From Centropus unirufus (lineage: Eukaryota; Chordata; Aves; Cuculiformes; Centropidae), in NCBI GenBank assembly GCA_013397695.1, contig VYZI01000112.1:888731-952730 (forward strand): a stretch of DNA of 64,000 nucleotides. The letters are read 5' to 3'. Shown piece by piece: positions 1 through 11,395 of the stretch. Both the position numbers and the translations under genes were made by a program. Position 1 is the first letter of the stretch; each line of letters begins with the position of its first letter. The notes beneath the pieces were generated by a model. It was not told the DNA's origin. It did no database searches and saw only the letters and a program-made list of their open reading frames with translations.

Positions 1-404
1 ATCTGGCCACCTAATTTCTCTGTGTATGGAGAAGCGCTGTAAGCCAGAAGGAATTCTCTGCACTGACATTACTCAGCCTGGTATCTCAACTCTTCCCTTC
101 TTGACAACTAAGAGCTCCCAAAACAACATGCAAATTCCCAACACTTAAACTGCAGGGCGTGCCAGAGCTTTTCACCAGTAACAGATGGCAGTAGTGAAAA
201 CAGCTGTGGGAGGTGTGACCAGGTGAATGATCTGCTCAGCATAGTGGCAGAGGCAATAGAAATGTTAAGGAGCACCAGAGAGCCATCCCTGAGACAGCAA
301 TGGGAGCAGCCATCAGAAAAAAACCAAAAAAAAACCAACAAAAAAACCCACAAGATTGGGGGGGAACTTGTATCCTTTCACACCATGCTGAAAGCAGTAG
401 CTCA
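1..404. other. No gene seen; A-rich low-complexity tract at about 315-352
   Basis: Nothing recognisable as coding. An A/C-rich stretch with runs of 7-9 A lies around 315-352. The two overlapping open frames here (69 and 81 codons, on opposite strands) owe their length to this tract and to low stop density, and neither resembles a known protein. The far left may hold further degraded CR1, but I cannot show it. Confidence 0.6.
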
Positions 405-680
405 AAGGGAAGGAATGAATAAGGGTCAATAGTTTTAAGCTAAAATTAAGTAGTCTTAAACAGGACACAGGGGAGAAATTTTAAAAGATGAGGGTAGTGT
501 GGCACTGGAACAGATCACCCAGAGGCGTTGTGGGTGCTTCATCCTTGGAATTGTTCAAGGTCAGGTTCGATGGAGTCTTGAGCAACCCAATCTAGTGAAA
601 GGTGTCCCTGCCTATGACAAGGGGGATGAACTAGATGATCATTAAGGGACCCTTTCAGCCCAAACCATTCTATGATTCCA
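405..680 (+). mobile_element. CR1 LINE fragment, 3' end, sense on + strand
   Basis: The stretch follows the avian CR1 3' region. A degenerate version of the 'ggtaatggttttaaac' block lies near 425. It is followed by 'actggaacag', the 'cccagaggcgttgtgg' block and the 'ggtgtccctgcc' block at about 600. The copy ends with 'aaaccattctatgattcc', which is the CR1 3' terminus and tail. The 5' part is missing, as is usual for CR1, whose reverse transcription starts at the 3' end and often stops early. The coding part is decayed, with no usable frame. The left boundary is soft because similarity fades before about 420. It is a dead copy, with no sign of host function. Confidence 0.88.
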
Positions 681-3600
681 AGAGAACAAATCACAAATTT
701 CCTGACTCACTGTCCGGCCTGGATGCTTACTGACACCTTGTTAGACAAATCAAAAATGAAGCAGATAGAAAATAAAACCCAACCTTTAAAGGATAAATCT
801 TGTCAGCCTTATGAGTCAGGGAAATGAGTCAGCCTTTTCTGTGAAGCAAAAATGCTGTGTCTACATTTAAGAAGAGAAATACTCTGATAGTGGGAGGAAG
901 CAGCAAAAGAAAGACAAAGAATTTATTAGGCCCACCTACTATTCAGGTGCAACTCAGAGGTGTCTTTACAATTTTCTGTGATACAGAAAAATTCCATTGC
1001 CATCTAGTGTCTTTTTGGTTTTTTTGTGAGGCTTGAATTTAAAATATAATTCCCATACTAATTTTAGCATTTAACCTCTGTTTTGCTTGAATGACTCTAT
1101 CAACAGACAGTGTTGGACATGGAAAAATATATTTTAAATCAGAGATAGAAACAGTTATGGGCAGATGAGTCATTATTTTCACTTTGGAATATGTTTTCCA
1201 TTTATACAAAGGCAAGAAAACTGTTGTGAGTGTAATACAAAGGAGATTTAGAAACTGCATGTTTCCAAGCCAATAACTGATTCAGACTGCTGTTCTCTTG
1301 CAGTGGAATCATTCCCGCCTACCTTTCAATATCTACAGAGATGAAGTCTACTTTTGAGCTGCCATCAAGACTCCACTGGTAGTCAATGAAAAGAAGTCAG
1401 CACTTTTAGGATATGATTCATCCAATGTATTTCAGGCGTCCTTAGAATGAGATGCAATGCTGCGTAAGTTTGATCACAGAAATATTAATGTATTACTGAA
1501 GAGGGATAAGAGCTAATTAAACTTAATTGCAGTGGCTATACACTGACAGCAAAAAATGCCAATAGTTCAGTGGTTGTTGCAGAATGCAGTCCCATGTTTA
1601 GAAAGGATGCTTAAAAGTGGTAAGAATTTTTAAAAGTGACTATAAGAATTGGAAGTGTAGAAAAAAAACACTTTATGGTGAGAAAATAAAGAAAAATTTA
1701 ATTCCTGATCATCAGGCAGGTTACTACATATTGAATAAGATCCATTGTCTAGAGGTGAAGTCAATTCAGGTCAAGTTCAGCCTGGCTTTTGAGACAGTTC
1801 AATTTTAAGGGTAATTAATAAAATAGCTGGAACCACTAAGAGTATAAAACATCTCTTTTTAATGTCTATCAGTATTTTGACTGAATGAAACCCCAAAATT
1901 AAAATTTCTTAGTAAAGAGAAATTCGGGGAGTTAGAAAGTTTTCATTTTGCATTGTTATTATATAATAAAACAATTAGAATTTCTAGTGAAGCCATTTCA
2001 AAACATGAAGACTTTAAATGCATCTGCCTGAAGTTCTTCTCTTACCTGAAGCAGAACCACAACATTTTGTAGCATTTTGTGAAATACTTTGATTTCACCG
2101 GGGAGCACTTTTTTGCAGGGAATGATTCTGTCAATATTTTGGGGGAGTCATGTTTAATAATTGGCCACAGGAACAGCTTTCTAATGGTAGAATCGATTCT
2201 TTGTCACTTTAATTCTTTAAATCCGTTCTGAATGTGTTTCTGAAATATCTGTCATAATGTAATCAAAAGTCATAGGTTTATTGTAGGGATGATTAGTTGA
2301 GACTGCAGGATCCGATTTCTTCAAAAGGTCAGAACAGATAATCATAACTGTTCTCTGTGACCTCATAGGCTATTCATCTCATGCATTAGACCTTCTGCAT
2401 TTGATTTAAAATATGCTTGGCTCCCTTAGACAGCAAGGAAGCTTATTAAATATATGGCTGGAATTTAAAATTCCATTCTCTATGTTATTACTATTGCTGA
2501 TGATCTCAAGCAGTCTTACCTAATCTGAAATTTCCCCAGAGAGGCTAGCCTACAACTGAACGGTTGGGAAAGAGTAGATACATAACAAGAATCAAGGAAT
2601 TATAGATTAGTGATCAACAATGAAATCCTGTCCTGGTGGTGTTAGAGATTCTTATGCAACCTCATCTCAGGGATAGGTGTTTCCACTGATTAATAATCAT
2701 TCTCTTACCTTCCCCTTGTCTGCCATTGGTAAATAACATCAAATACAGTAATTTATTAGGGGAGAGGAATCAAACTACCCTTAGTATGTAAAAAAGTCCT
2801 TTAGGCTACAATTACAAATGTTAGCATGCCTATGGGTCAGATGTACCCCACCTGAACAAAGACATCATTTATTACCTATGTACCACACAAAATTATTGGC
2901 TCTCAGTAAACAGCAATTCAAATAAAGGACTGCCAAACAGGGCAAACTTATTTAGAATGTAACTCAAGCAAGCAGAGGAAAATAGGCATGCATATGAACT
3001 GCAGGCAGATTTGGCTCAGTATCTTCCCTTGCATACTTCTCATTACCCACCTTCCACACCTTTAGCCTGAATCCCCTTGCAAAAAAAAAAGAAACTTCTG
3101 CAACCTTGATTTCAATTTACTATCCCTAACATTTGGTTAACATTCTACATGTTGCACTATTATTGCACTCAAGATTTTCACCCACATGCTGCTCATCAAC
3201 CAAATTTATTGACTCAGAGAGTTACTAAGGAGATGCTTATCAAGCAGAATAAACACCCCTGCGCTTGCCAACTGGTACTGTGTAAATTGCCTTTGCTTCA
3301 GTGTCCAGCCACATTTTATCAAACCCTTGACATTGCCTCAAAATGCTTTGCTTTGTGTCTGGATTTGTCAGTAGAGTGTATTTCTAGTGGTACAAAAGAG
3401 TCTTGTATTTCAACCCCCCTTTTTTTAAACCTAATTTCAATACTTAGGATTTTTCATACTTTATTCCCAGCCTACCTCATTGTAGTCTCTGGCAAAATAT
3501 TTTGCACAACTCCTTATTACTGTGCTATCCAACATCATTAAATTTGTTCACCGATGCACATATATAAATGTATTTTGTCAGTGACTATTACCAGATTGAC

Positions 3601-4584
3601 CTGGCAACCAGGAGTTGCATCAGAGCTAAAAAATTTTTACTTATTGAAGTATACAGGCGACTTAGTGAATCCGTGTTTCACTAGTATGTTGATGAATTGT
3701 TGCTGACAAGTTTCAGTAAAAGTATTTGGTGTGTAGATTGTACTGATACTGTTCCAAGAGGCTTCATGGCTAAACTTGTAAACTCTGAATATTAAAATTT
3801 ATTCCAATGAGCAGTGTATTTTACAATAGTTTATACATTCTTTGGGGATGCAAGTTTTTTCTGGATAACTCGGTGTTCAAGCTCTGCCATGCAGCGAGGG
3901 AACATATCATAATATCAAGGGTCATCTAATGCTTGCTCACTTTCCTATTCCAATACTTTCATGTTCCATTTAAAGACAATCACAGTATTCTTTGCAAATC
4001 GGAGCACACAAAGTTCACTGCACCATGGGGCTGTAACAAGCCCTTTCCTCTCTCCCTTTCTCTTTCGCTCTTGTAACACAGCTGTTTATACAGAAAGGAG
4101 ACAATATTGACTTTGTTAACAGCTGGCAGTCAGTAGCAATTTATTAGGGAATGGGTCTTGAAATGGCCCAGTCTCCTTGACGATGAAATCCAAAAGGCTA
4201 TGCTGCTTTCAAAACCTTGTTTTGGGACTAGAAGTGGAGCTTGAGGCTGTGCCAATTCCAGACTCATGAAAGCTGCATAGAGAGAAAGGGGACAATTCCT
4301 CAGCTCCTGCTTAAAGCAAAATTAACTTTGTGAAACAATATTTCTTTCCACATATTAACATTAGTATGTTGTGCTCTACCACTACTCATCAAAATAACAA
4401 TGTTGCTGGGACTTGGCACATCTCTTTTCCTGTGTTTTAAAACTACAGAATTCATTTTACTTCCCCTGCTGTTCTGGGCCTCCACTTTTTTCATTTCATC
4501 TACTTTTCATTCTTTTGATCGATCAAAGGTTACAGGAGGAAAGATAGCCCTCGCGATATATGGTGGCATATAGCAGGCCATGGG
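681..4584. other. Unassigned AT-rich non-coding DNA
   Basis: No gene, RNA gene or interspersed repeat recognised. The longest frame is 130 codons (3149-3541, +). It is cysteine-rich and low in charge, with no domain I recognise, and I treat it as chance. Stop codons are dense in all frames elsewhere. TAAT-containing words are frequent, but no cluster is clear enough to call. Confidence 0.55.
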
Positions 4585-4817
4585 CTTCAGGTTAAATATT
4601 TAAAGCAGAAAAGAGGAATTTCTTTGCTGAAAGGTTTGTCAAGCATTGGAATAGGATGCCCAGGGAGATGATTGGGTCACCATCACTGGAGGTGTTTAAA
4701 GGATGAGTAGACGTTGTACTTGGGACCATGGTCTACTGGCAGACTTAACAGAGCTTGATCAATGGTTGGACTTGATGATATTAAAGGTCTTTTCCAACCA
4801 AAACCATTCTATAATCC
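4585..4817 (+). mobile_element. CR1 LINE fragment, 3' end (second subfamily type), sense on + strand
   Basis: The block starts near 'aggaatttctttgctgaaagg' and runs through 'gtcaagcattgga' and 'tcaccatcactggaggtgtt'. It continues through 'gggaccatggtctac' and 'ggttggacttgatgat', and ends with 'ttttccaaccaaaaccattctat'. This is the CR1 3' untranslated and ORF-end layout, but of the family with the 'gagtcaccatccctggaggt' and 'ttggactcgatgatcttaaaggtctttt' blocks. It therefore belongs to a different subfamily from the copy at 405-680. It is 5' truncated. The 77-codon open frame across its end has no independent meaning. Confidence 0.88.
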
Positions 4818-5994
4818 CTCCAAATGAATTTGAGGTATGCATAAAATTCTGTCCATCTTTTACTGCAAAAGCTTTTCTGGCAATGTTTTTGTTCCTAAAA
4901 AAAAAAATTCTAGCACTACGGGGGAGATGCTGGTGATGTAAAATCAGCGAGGTGCTTTGCTAGCACCTTGGAGAACACTCTGCTGTGTTCACTTCCTAGC
5001 CATGGAAGTAAGAAAGACCATTGGATTGGGGAGAACACTTCTGACCAGGCAGCTGGAGCCAGGGTGTCCACACTTATCTCTCAGTCACCTTGCAGGCAGC
5101 ATGCGGATGATAGCTACACAATGTTTGTGCAAATGGTGAGGGACAGATGCATTTTCTGCCAGAATAAAGGACTACACAGAGTGTCAACTGAGCAGGTTTC
5201 AAAGGAAACTTCTGTTAGTCACAGAGATGGTAGGAGGAGTACACACTGGAGCAACTGAAATTGCAAGATAATAAGGATCAGGGTTCACACACAGGTTATT
5301 CAGGTTATTCACTGTATTTTAATAGGACAATTTTTGAGTAAATGCAGTTACTCAGTATTGCATAAAGTTATAATAAGGAGCAAATTCATGAAGTTTCTTT
5401 AAAAATTTATTCCCTACCTTGGGGAAAGCATCACTTAAACAATGATAAAGAGTAAAAGAAAGACTAATGACTTTGTTTTTAAAGATGTTTAAGGAAGAAT
5501 TTGTTTCTTATTTCTGTGTTTAGCCCACTAAATTTTTAGTGCCAAGTGCAGGTTTCTATAGGTAGAGATAACTTTAACAAATCAAACCCTAGCCCTTCTG
5601 CATCCTGCCACTCTATACAGCCTCAGGTAGTCTCAGATAGGTAATCTTAGTAGTCATTCTGGCAGCTAGGAGCTTCCAGTGAGGAACAAACTTATGAGGA
5701 AGGCCAAAGGAGTCTTCTGTCACCGCGGTAATTCTCATTAATGTTTCCTCAACAGCAAAGAAGACCAGAGAGGTTTCTCAGGTTAATCAGAAGTTGCAAT
5801 GTGCACCATGATGCAGTCATGGACCACACAGCACCCAGTACAAAGAACTTATCACATCATAGACTTGAAGAAATTCTCGGAAGTCAAAGCTGCATCTGCC
5901 CATTTTGCCTCACTCCTCACTAGTGGGTGGCCTAGCCAAGCCACGCAAGTCACATAAGGCAAAGGCAGATACTGAGACAATGGAGAGCCACGCA
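4818..5994. other. Unassigned; possible unrecognised repeat at 5700-5990
   Basis: No gene recognised. The last 300 bases lead directly into the CR1 reverse-transcriptase fragment and could be more 5' CR1 sequence or a different repeat. I could not match them to conserved CR1 protein blocks. Small open frames (60-96 codons) are present, without recognisable similarity. Confidence 0.45.
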
Positions 5995-6395
5995 CTAGAG
6001 TGGAATGTGAGGTGTGGGACCATCTAAGGTGCACAAGTCCATAGGACTTGATGAGATGCATCCATGGGTCTTGAAGAAACCGATAGATGAAGTTCCTAAG
6101 CCACCATCCATCATAACTGAGAGGTCATGGCAGTCCAGTGAAGTTCCCACTGATGGGAAAAGGGGAAACATGACCCCCACTTTTAAAAGGGGAAAAAAGG
6201 AAGAACCAGGGAGACAGGCCAGTTAATGTCATCTCTGTGCCCAGCAAGCTAATGGAACAGATTCTCCTGGAAACCTTGATAAGGAACATCAAAAATAAGG
6301 AGGTAATTTGTGACAGCCAACATAGGTTCTCTAAAGACAAATTCTGCCTGACAAATTTGGTGACCTTCTATGATGGGGTCAAAACATGGTGGATA
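5995..6395 (+). mobile_element. CR1 LINE internal fragment: reverse-transcriptase N-terminal domain of ORF2, degraded
   Basis: A + strand frame from about 6014 to 6226 reads HKSIGLDEMHPWVLKK, then SIITERSWQSSEVP, then a KKGKKE-like block (KRGKKEEPG). It continues out of frame with the equivalents of 'ISVPSKLMEQILLE' and, near 6320-6380, 'F-KD-FCLTNL-TFYDGV'. This order matches the fingers region of the CR1-clade reverse transcriptase (motifs 'GPDGIHPRVLRELA', 'SWQSGEVPxDWK', 'GNYRPVSLTS', 'LTNLVAFYDxV'). At least one frameshift lies after 6226. The YxDD catalytic core and the whole 3' end of a CR1 are absent downstream, so this is an isolated internal piece and clearly dead. Confidence 0.82.
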
Positions 6396-8903
6396 TGGTA
6401 AGAGAAACTGGTCCTTCTCTCTTTAATGGTTAACATTATACTGAAGTCAAGCAAGTGCCACTCTAATAACTCAGCTTTTCCCACCCGCTTTATTCTTGTG
6501 TCACTGGTATAGATGGTTATATGGGTTGACTGGCAATTTGGAATTACTGTATTAAAAAAAACCCAAAACATTAAAAAAAGACTAATCTCAAAAATGAGAT
6601 AAGTTTCAGGCCTCAATACCAAAGGAAGTAGGTAGGTCTTGGTGTGCTCTGCAAATACATCAGGGAGATATGGCGGGTTGGAAAAGTGATTAGAATTCAG
6701 ATGGCAAAAGAGCAGCTTCTGTCATCATTTAAATCAGTATTAGCAGAACCTAGATAGGTGAGGGTGGAAATGGATGACTGGGCCACAATCTCTTCTCACT
6801 CCTGCTGCTGTAGATCAAGAATAAATCCAGTTTTTATTTTGTACAACATTGGCAAGGGAAGAAATTAATTTGGTGAGGAACTGTCTGGGTCCTACTTGAG
6901 TGTCAGAGAGATCTAATACAAATCGGAGCAGAAAGCTGCTCATATAACAAGAGGAAGAATAGAAATGAGCAGAAATTACTTTACTTCTTAGCACAGGATG
7001 TTAGACCTCATTCTGACTTACATAATCCTCTAGGGAAACAAGCCCAGACTCAAACACACTACTATGCCTAGCTAAGGCCAACATAGTGTCACAGGGACTC
7101 CAGAAAAGCAGAAGGCAGCACAAAGAAATATGCAAAAATGATGACAGGGCTCAAAGGGATGAATCACAAACGGAAGCTGGAACAACTGTCACTATAATAC
7201 ATTCATGCATTGTGTCATGGCTTAATGTCAGAAAGTAATAAGGACAAAAATATAAAATATCAATTAAACACTGAGAATGAGCTAAAAAAACCAGGAAATT
7301 CTTTTAGAAGCTCTTACACTACTAGTAAAAATACCTTAACAGATGCACAAATGCACCTTGGGATGAATACATTATGCATTATGGATTCAGGGCTGCCATT
7401 ATAACCCTCGTAATCACTTTTTCACTAGCTCATGTGTTGTACATCTGTGACTTGTTGGCAAGATATTGCAGTGAGAGAAACTCACAAATTTAGCTAACAT
7501 TTTCTCTTTGGAGAGTTTGGCTGTTGTTTTTGCCCTTTCCATGCTTCTGAACCTTTGCAGTACAACCTTTTCAAGAACATATGATGCAAATGCACTATTA
7601 GTGCTTTTTAAAAAGAAAAAACAAAAAAAACCCCAAAAAATCCTGTTCTGTCTCATTACTTATAAATAGAAAAATGAGATCACAACTGACAAAAGAAGTC
7701 AAACCTATGACCTAATTTCAAACAGCATAAAAACCCCACCACTGCATTTACACTGGCAGCATAAAAAGCAGAATCTGATAAACTGCAGAGCATAAAAAGA
7801 CTTCTAGCAGTTCTGAGAAGGTTCCCCATCTTTTACAGGTTGTGTGATTATTCAGAGCAGAAACTTCTGGCGTCTCCTGCTCACATTTCTCATCCTTCCC
7901 TGGGAACAGACAGCACCATAGAAGCTACCATAAAATACATAGGATGAGCCTCCACTTTTCTCTGAAAAGTTGTGCTTTGAGATGTCAACAGAATGGAGTA
8001 AAGGCACAGTCATTAGGAGCTTGCAGTCACGTGATGATGAGTCCTGTGCTACAACGCAACTGTTAACAATCCCTAGGCAAATGCTCTGACAGCAGGAGGA
8101 AAAAACCCTACAAAGATGACTTATCTATCTACAATATGGCAGATTTAATTGTTTTAAAAGTAGTCCCTCATGCTGTCAATATCATAGTGATATGCATTAT
8201 CATTTTAAATGCTGTACGGACCTCCGTCCTGGATACAGCTTAGAAGCAGTAATGCAGCACATTTTATAAATCCATTTTACTAGTGCCCAGCCAAGCTAAA
8301 GGAGAAATGAAAACCGCTTTTTTTCTGATAGTCTTTCCATGGTAACGTTGTTGTCAAAATAATCTGTCATTTCCTGGATTTAGGGATAAGTAAAACATGT
8401 AGAAACCTACTACCATGGGTACCCTAATTTATTCGCATGGGAGTCAAAAGAAAGAATAGGTTGATCACATGATTAAACAAATTTCACAAGGCAAACACTG
8501 CTCAAAAGGCAAACAATGTTCAATCTTAAAATGGCTAACAACTACTCATCTTCTCACCCCATTTTTTTTTTTTTTGCGTAATTACGGAATTAACAGAGAC
8601 AGTAGTAAAAATTTTCCAGAAAAATCAATTGATTTTGATGCTATGTGAAATATCGGTGTCATGGCATGCTTAGTAAAGTTAATTCAGGTGTGATTCATTT
8701 AACCTAGTGTCCAATGATAGCTGTAAGCTGGTCATTCTAGGTGTTCTTTATAGTGAATGGAAACTAAAAAGCAATTTAAGGACATTAAATTAAATCATCT
8801 ACTTTCAGAGGAGATGAACTGAATCATAGTAGACCATCCATGGTCTACAAAAGGAACCCAGACAAGGCAATTGGAACTAACCCAACAAAATGAACACAAA
8901 CGA

Positions 8904-8918
8904 ACACACACACACACT
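8904..8918. repeat. Short (AC)n microsatellite, about 7 units
   Basis: An uninterrupted alternating AC run of about 15 bases, close to the lower limit for a polymorphic microsatellite. Confidence 0.8.
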
Positions 8919-9244
8919 CAAATAGCAATGAAGAAAGCCGTAATGTTAGTTGCTGCTTACTAACTATATATCTTCTACTCATCTCCAAGGAGTTACTTTG
9001 GCAGTCATGGAAGTGGAAAAGGGAAGGAATAAAAGCCACGACAACAACAACAGTGTAACACAAGATGAAGCACCCTCCCTTGTAGTTTATGACCAATTAC
9101 AGGATTTCCATAGTCTCCATGAGGCAATTAAAGAGTTATGCTTCAGCAAACAATTAATATTCACTTGACATCATCAGTTTACCAACATCTCAGAGAAACA
9201 GCCTTGTTGTTCCTTGTCTGAAGTAATTGCATTACAACAAAGTA

Positions 9245-9325
9245 GGCACACACAGACAAAATAAAAAAAACAAACCACAAAACAGAACAAACAGAAACTC
9301 CTCAAACCAACCAACCAAAACAGAA
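9245..9325. repeat. A/C-rich low-complexity tract
   Basis: The tract is almost free of T on the + strand. It contains runs such as 'aaaaaaaacaaacc' and a short 'ccaaccaacc' array. The opposite-strand frame of 74 codons here is just the T/G-rich complement, rich in Phe, Cys and Val, and should not be taken as a gene. Confidence 0.75.
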
Positions 9326-9599
9326 AATGGGAGCTTTCTTGATTCAGAGGGATATTTTTCTCCAGTCTATTAAAAAATATAGAAACACTGAAAATCATAA
9401 AGACTCTACTTAGCAGAGAACAATAGGAATATTTTTACACTGTAAACTTTATTTTGGGAAAGTAAAGCCAAAACAACAAACCCAAAATATTTTAAGAATC
9501 AAAGGAAAATTGTAACTCACTTCCTGTAATTCAGCTATTAAAGCTTTCAGGTACATTCTGGAGACTGAAGGAGAGGCAATTCCTGTGTAAATTACTCTA

Positions 9600-9840
9600 T
9601 AATTCATTTAAGAAGTATTGATTTCCACTTGATTAAGACAAGTTCATAAGCCCAAATTTATTATTCCTGACTCATTAAGCATCCTATTGAGCCACATGAT
9701 AACATTTTGTCCGAATACCAGGCAATGAGACAAAAGGAGCAATGGAAATGGATTAATTGGACGGCAACTCAATTAATTGTACTTATTTATAAACTATCAG
9801 CAGTAATTTTTCCATTGCTTATAACTTTTTTCTTGTTTTC
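9600..9840. promoter_or_regulatory. Candidate homeodomain-site cluster (possible conserved non-coding element)
   Basis: The stretch is dense in TAAT-core words. Two identical ATTAATTG octamers lie at 9752-9759 and 9772-9779, exactly 20 bp apart (about two helical turns). 'ATTAAG' and 'TTTATAAAC' words lie on either side. Homeodomain proteins are known to bind TAAT cores, and ATTAATTG contains two overlapping ones on opposite strands. Whether it is functional is inference. AT-rich DNA makes such words common by chance, and only cross-species conservation would raise the call. Confidence 0.25.
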
Positions 9841-10190
9841 CACATGGAAGCATGCCCCTGGTCCACCTGATGATGTCCATTTCACTCTGCTGAGCACAGA
9901 GGGGCTAAGCTTGAGCAGGTTCCTGCCAGGGACATCTCCATCAGGTGTTGAATGCTGGGTAGAACCAGTTCGGGATGCAAAGCTCAGTTATTTTACAGGG
10001 GAAATTAGTATGGGCTAGCCAGAATGGCATCTATTCCTACCCTGTCTCAGTGTAGATTAGCCTCCCAACAAAGGAGGCCTAAATCCCATTTTCATCAAAA
10101 ATTAATGTTTAGCAACAGGAGACGAATTTTTTATTCACAAAAAACCTGATTAACCGCTCTGAGGCTCCTGAAAGTCTATAACTGATTATT

Positions 10191-10215
10191 ATGTACCAAT
10201 TAGTGCACTAATAAT
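10191..10215. repeat. 25-bp AT-rich motif, copy 1
   Basis: It begins ATGTACCAATTAGTG and ends CTAATAAT, with two central bases CA. The second copy at 11317-11341 differs only at those two bases (GG). It includes CAATTAG and CTAATAAT homeodomain-like cores. Confidence 0.7.
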
Positions 10216-11279
10216 GTTCTAGAGTTCCCTGGATTATGGTTAGGTCACTGCTATGGAAGAGTACTGCCAGGTTACTATTACTGCCAAGAACAGACCCCAG
10301 TCTGAAAAAGCAGAGCCTCTCAGTGCCCAACTCCCATTTAACCCAGTCAGGTGTACTAATGAGTCACACCTGTACCCATTCTAGAGGTAATAAGCCCTTA
10401 TAGCTTTGAGTCAGTACAAAATATAGATTATTTCAGGCCCGCTCTGCGGTTTTTCCTATGGTTGGCTTAGGGTATTTCACAGATGAGTGCTGCAACCACT
10501 GGTATAGAAGTAGGGCTGGGCCTGTAGACCATATCAGTGCCTGATAAAACCAGGCATCAGAACACAACAAAATCAGAGGGTCAAAGTGAGGGGACATGAG
10601 ACTGTGCAAATGTGAGAGCAAAATTTGCAGTGGAAGGCAGCCCCCTGGCAGAGGTGACTGCACACCACTCGTTTTATTGGTTTTATATTTCATCCAATGA
10701 GTAATGTAAAAAGGATAAGGCAATCAAGAAAAATGGAGTCTTGGTAATCATTGGATTTTGAGACAGAGTTAATGATTAAGCTACAGATTTATGTTTAATC
10801 CCTGCTTATGAACCATTCTGTGGGAGACACAAGGGACAGTATGGACACTCACAAAAAAATCTAGACCTAATACTGTTGAGAAGTCTACAAGGAAAGAATA
10901 AAGCAGTTATCTCTACCCAAAGGCTGAAGGACAAGTTTTTGAAAAAAGTTCACATTGTCCCACGTTGCTGGGCCATTGCACTTCAGTGCAGCATTTCTTA
11001 TACTTGAGGTAGTTTGGGTAGTCTATGTGAAGTCTGAGCTTGGTAGAGAAAATGGAGACTAGAGGGAATGTCCTCCACAGTCTATTTCCTAAAGGAAAAA
11101 AGCTGTATCCTTGATGCTCTCTGTATTTCTGTGTAAAGCTGAGAAAGTATGGAGGAAGAAGAAAAAATAAAATGTTCACCTGGCTGCGTTGTTTAATTTC
11201 TATTAAGGCAATGATGCACTAAGTTGAATTATGTGCTGGATGCCATGTTGTACACAAAAATGTTGTCCAGTTGCAGATA

Positions 11280-11395
11280 TTTTAATTTTATTTTTGTTAT
11301 TATTTTATTTTACTTTATGTACCAATTAGTGGGCTAATAATTTCTATAAAATAATTTTAATTTTTATAATAATTTTATTTTGTTTTAAAGAAAAC
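11280..11395. repeat. AT-rich low-complexity block
   Basis: Long runs of A/T with almost no G or C (TTTTATTT, AATTTTAATTTTTATAAT words). There is no clear repeat unit. The minus-strand frame ending here is a product of the composition. Confidence 0.75.
11317..11341. repeat. 25-bp AT-rich motif, copy 2
   Basis: It matches copy 1 (10191-10215) at 23 of 25 positions in the same orientation, 1126 bp downstream. It sits inside an AT-rich block, whereas copy 1 sits in more balanced sequence. Confidence 0.7.

Larger units (their letters stand above)
6396..9700. other. Unassigned non-coding DNA with A-rich and A/C-rich low-complexity patches
   Basis: No gene or clear interspersed repeat seen. Low-complexity patches are an A-rich run at 6549-6585, an A/C-rich run at 7610-7640, poly-T of about 14 at 8562-8575, a short (AC)n run at 8904-8918, and an A/C-rich stretch at 9245-9325. 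Open frames of 60-84 codons overlap these patches and are chance products. Confidence 0.55.

Noticed and set aside
3149..3541. 130-codon + strand Cys-rich frame
   Set aside because: Cysteines are irregularly spaced, with no known domain, and the frame covers a T-rich run. It looks like chance.
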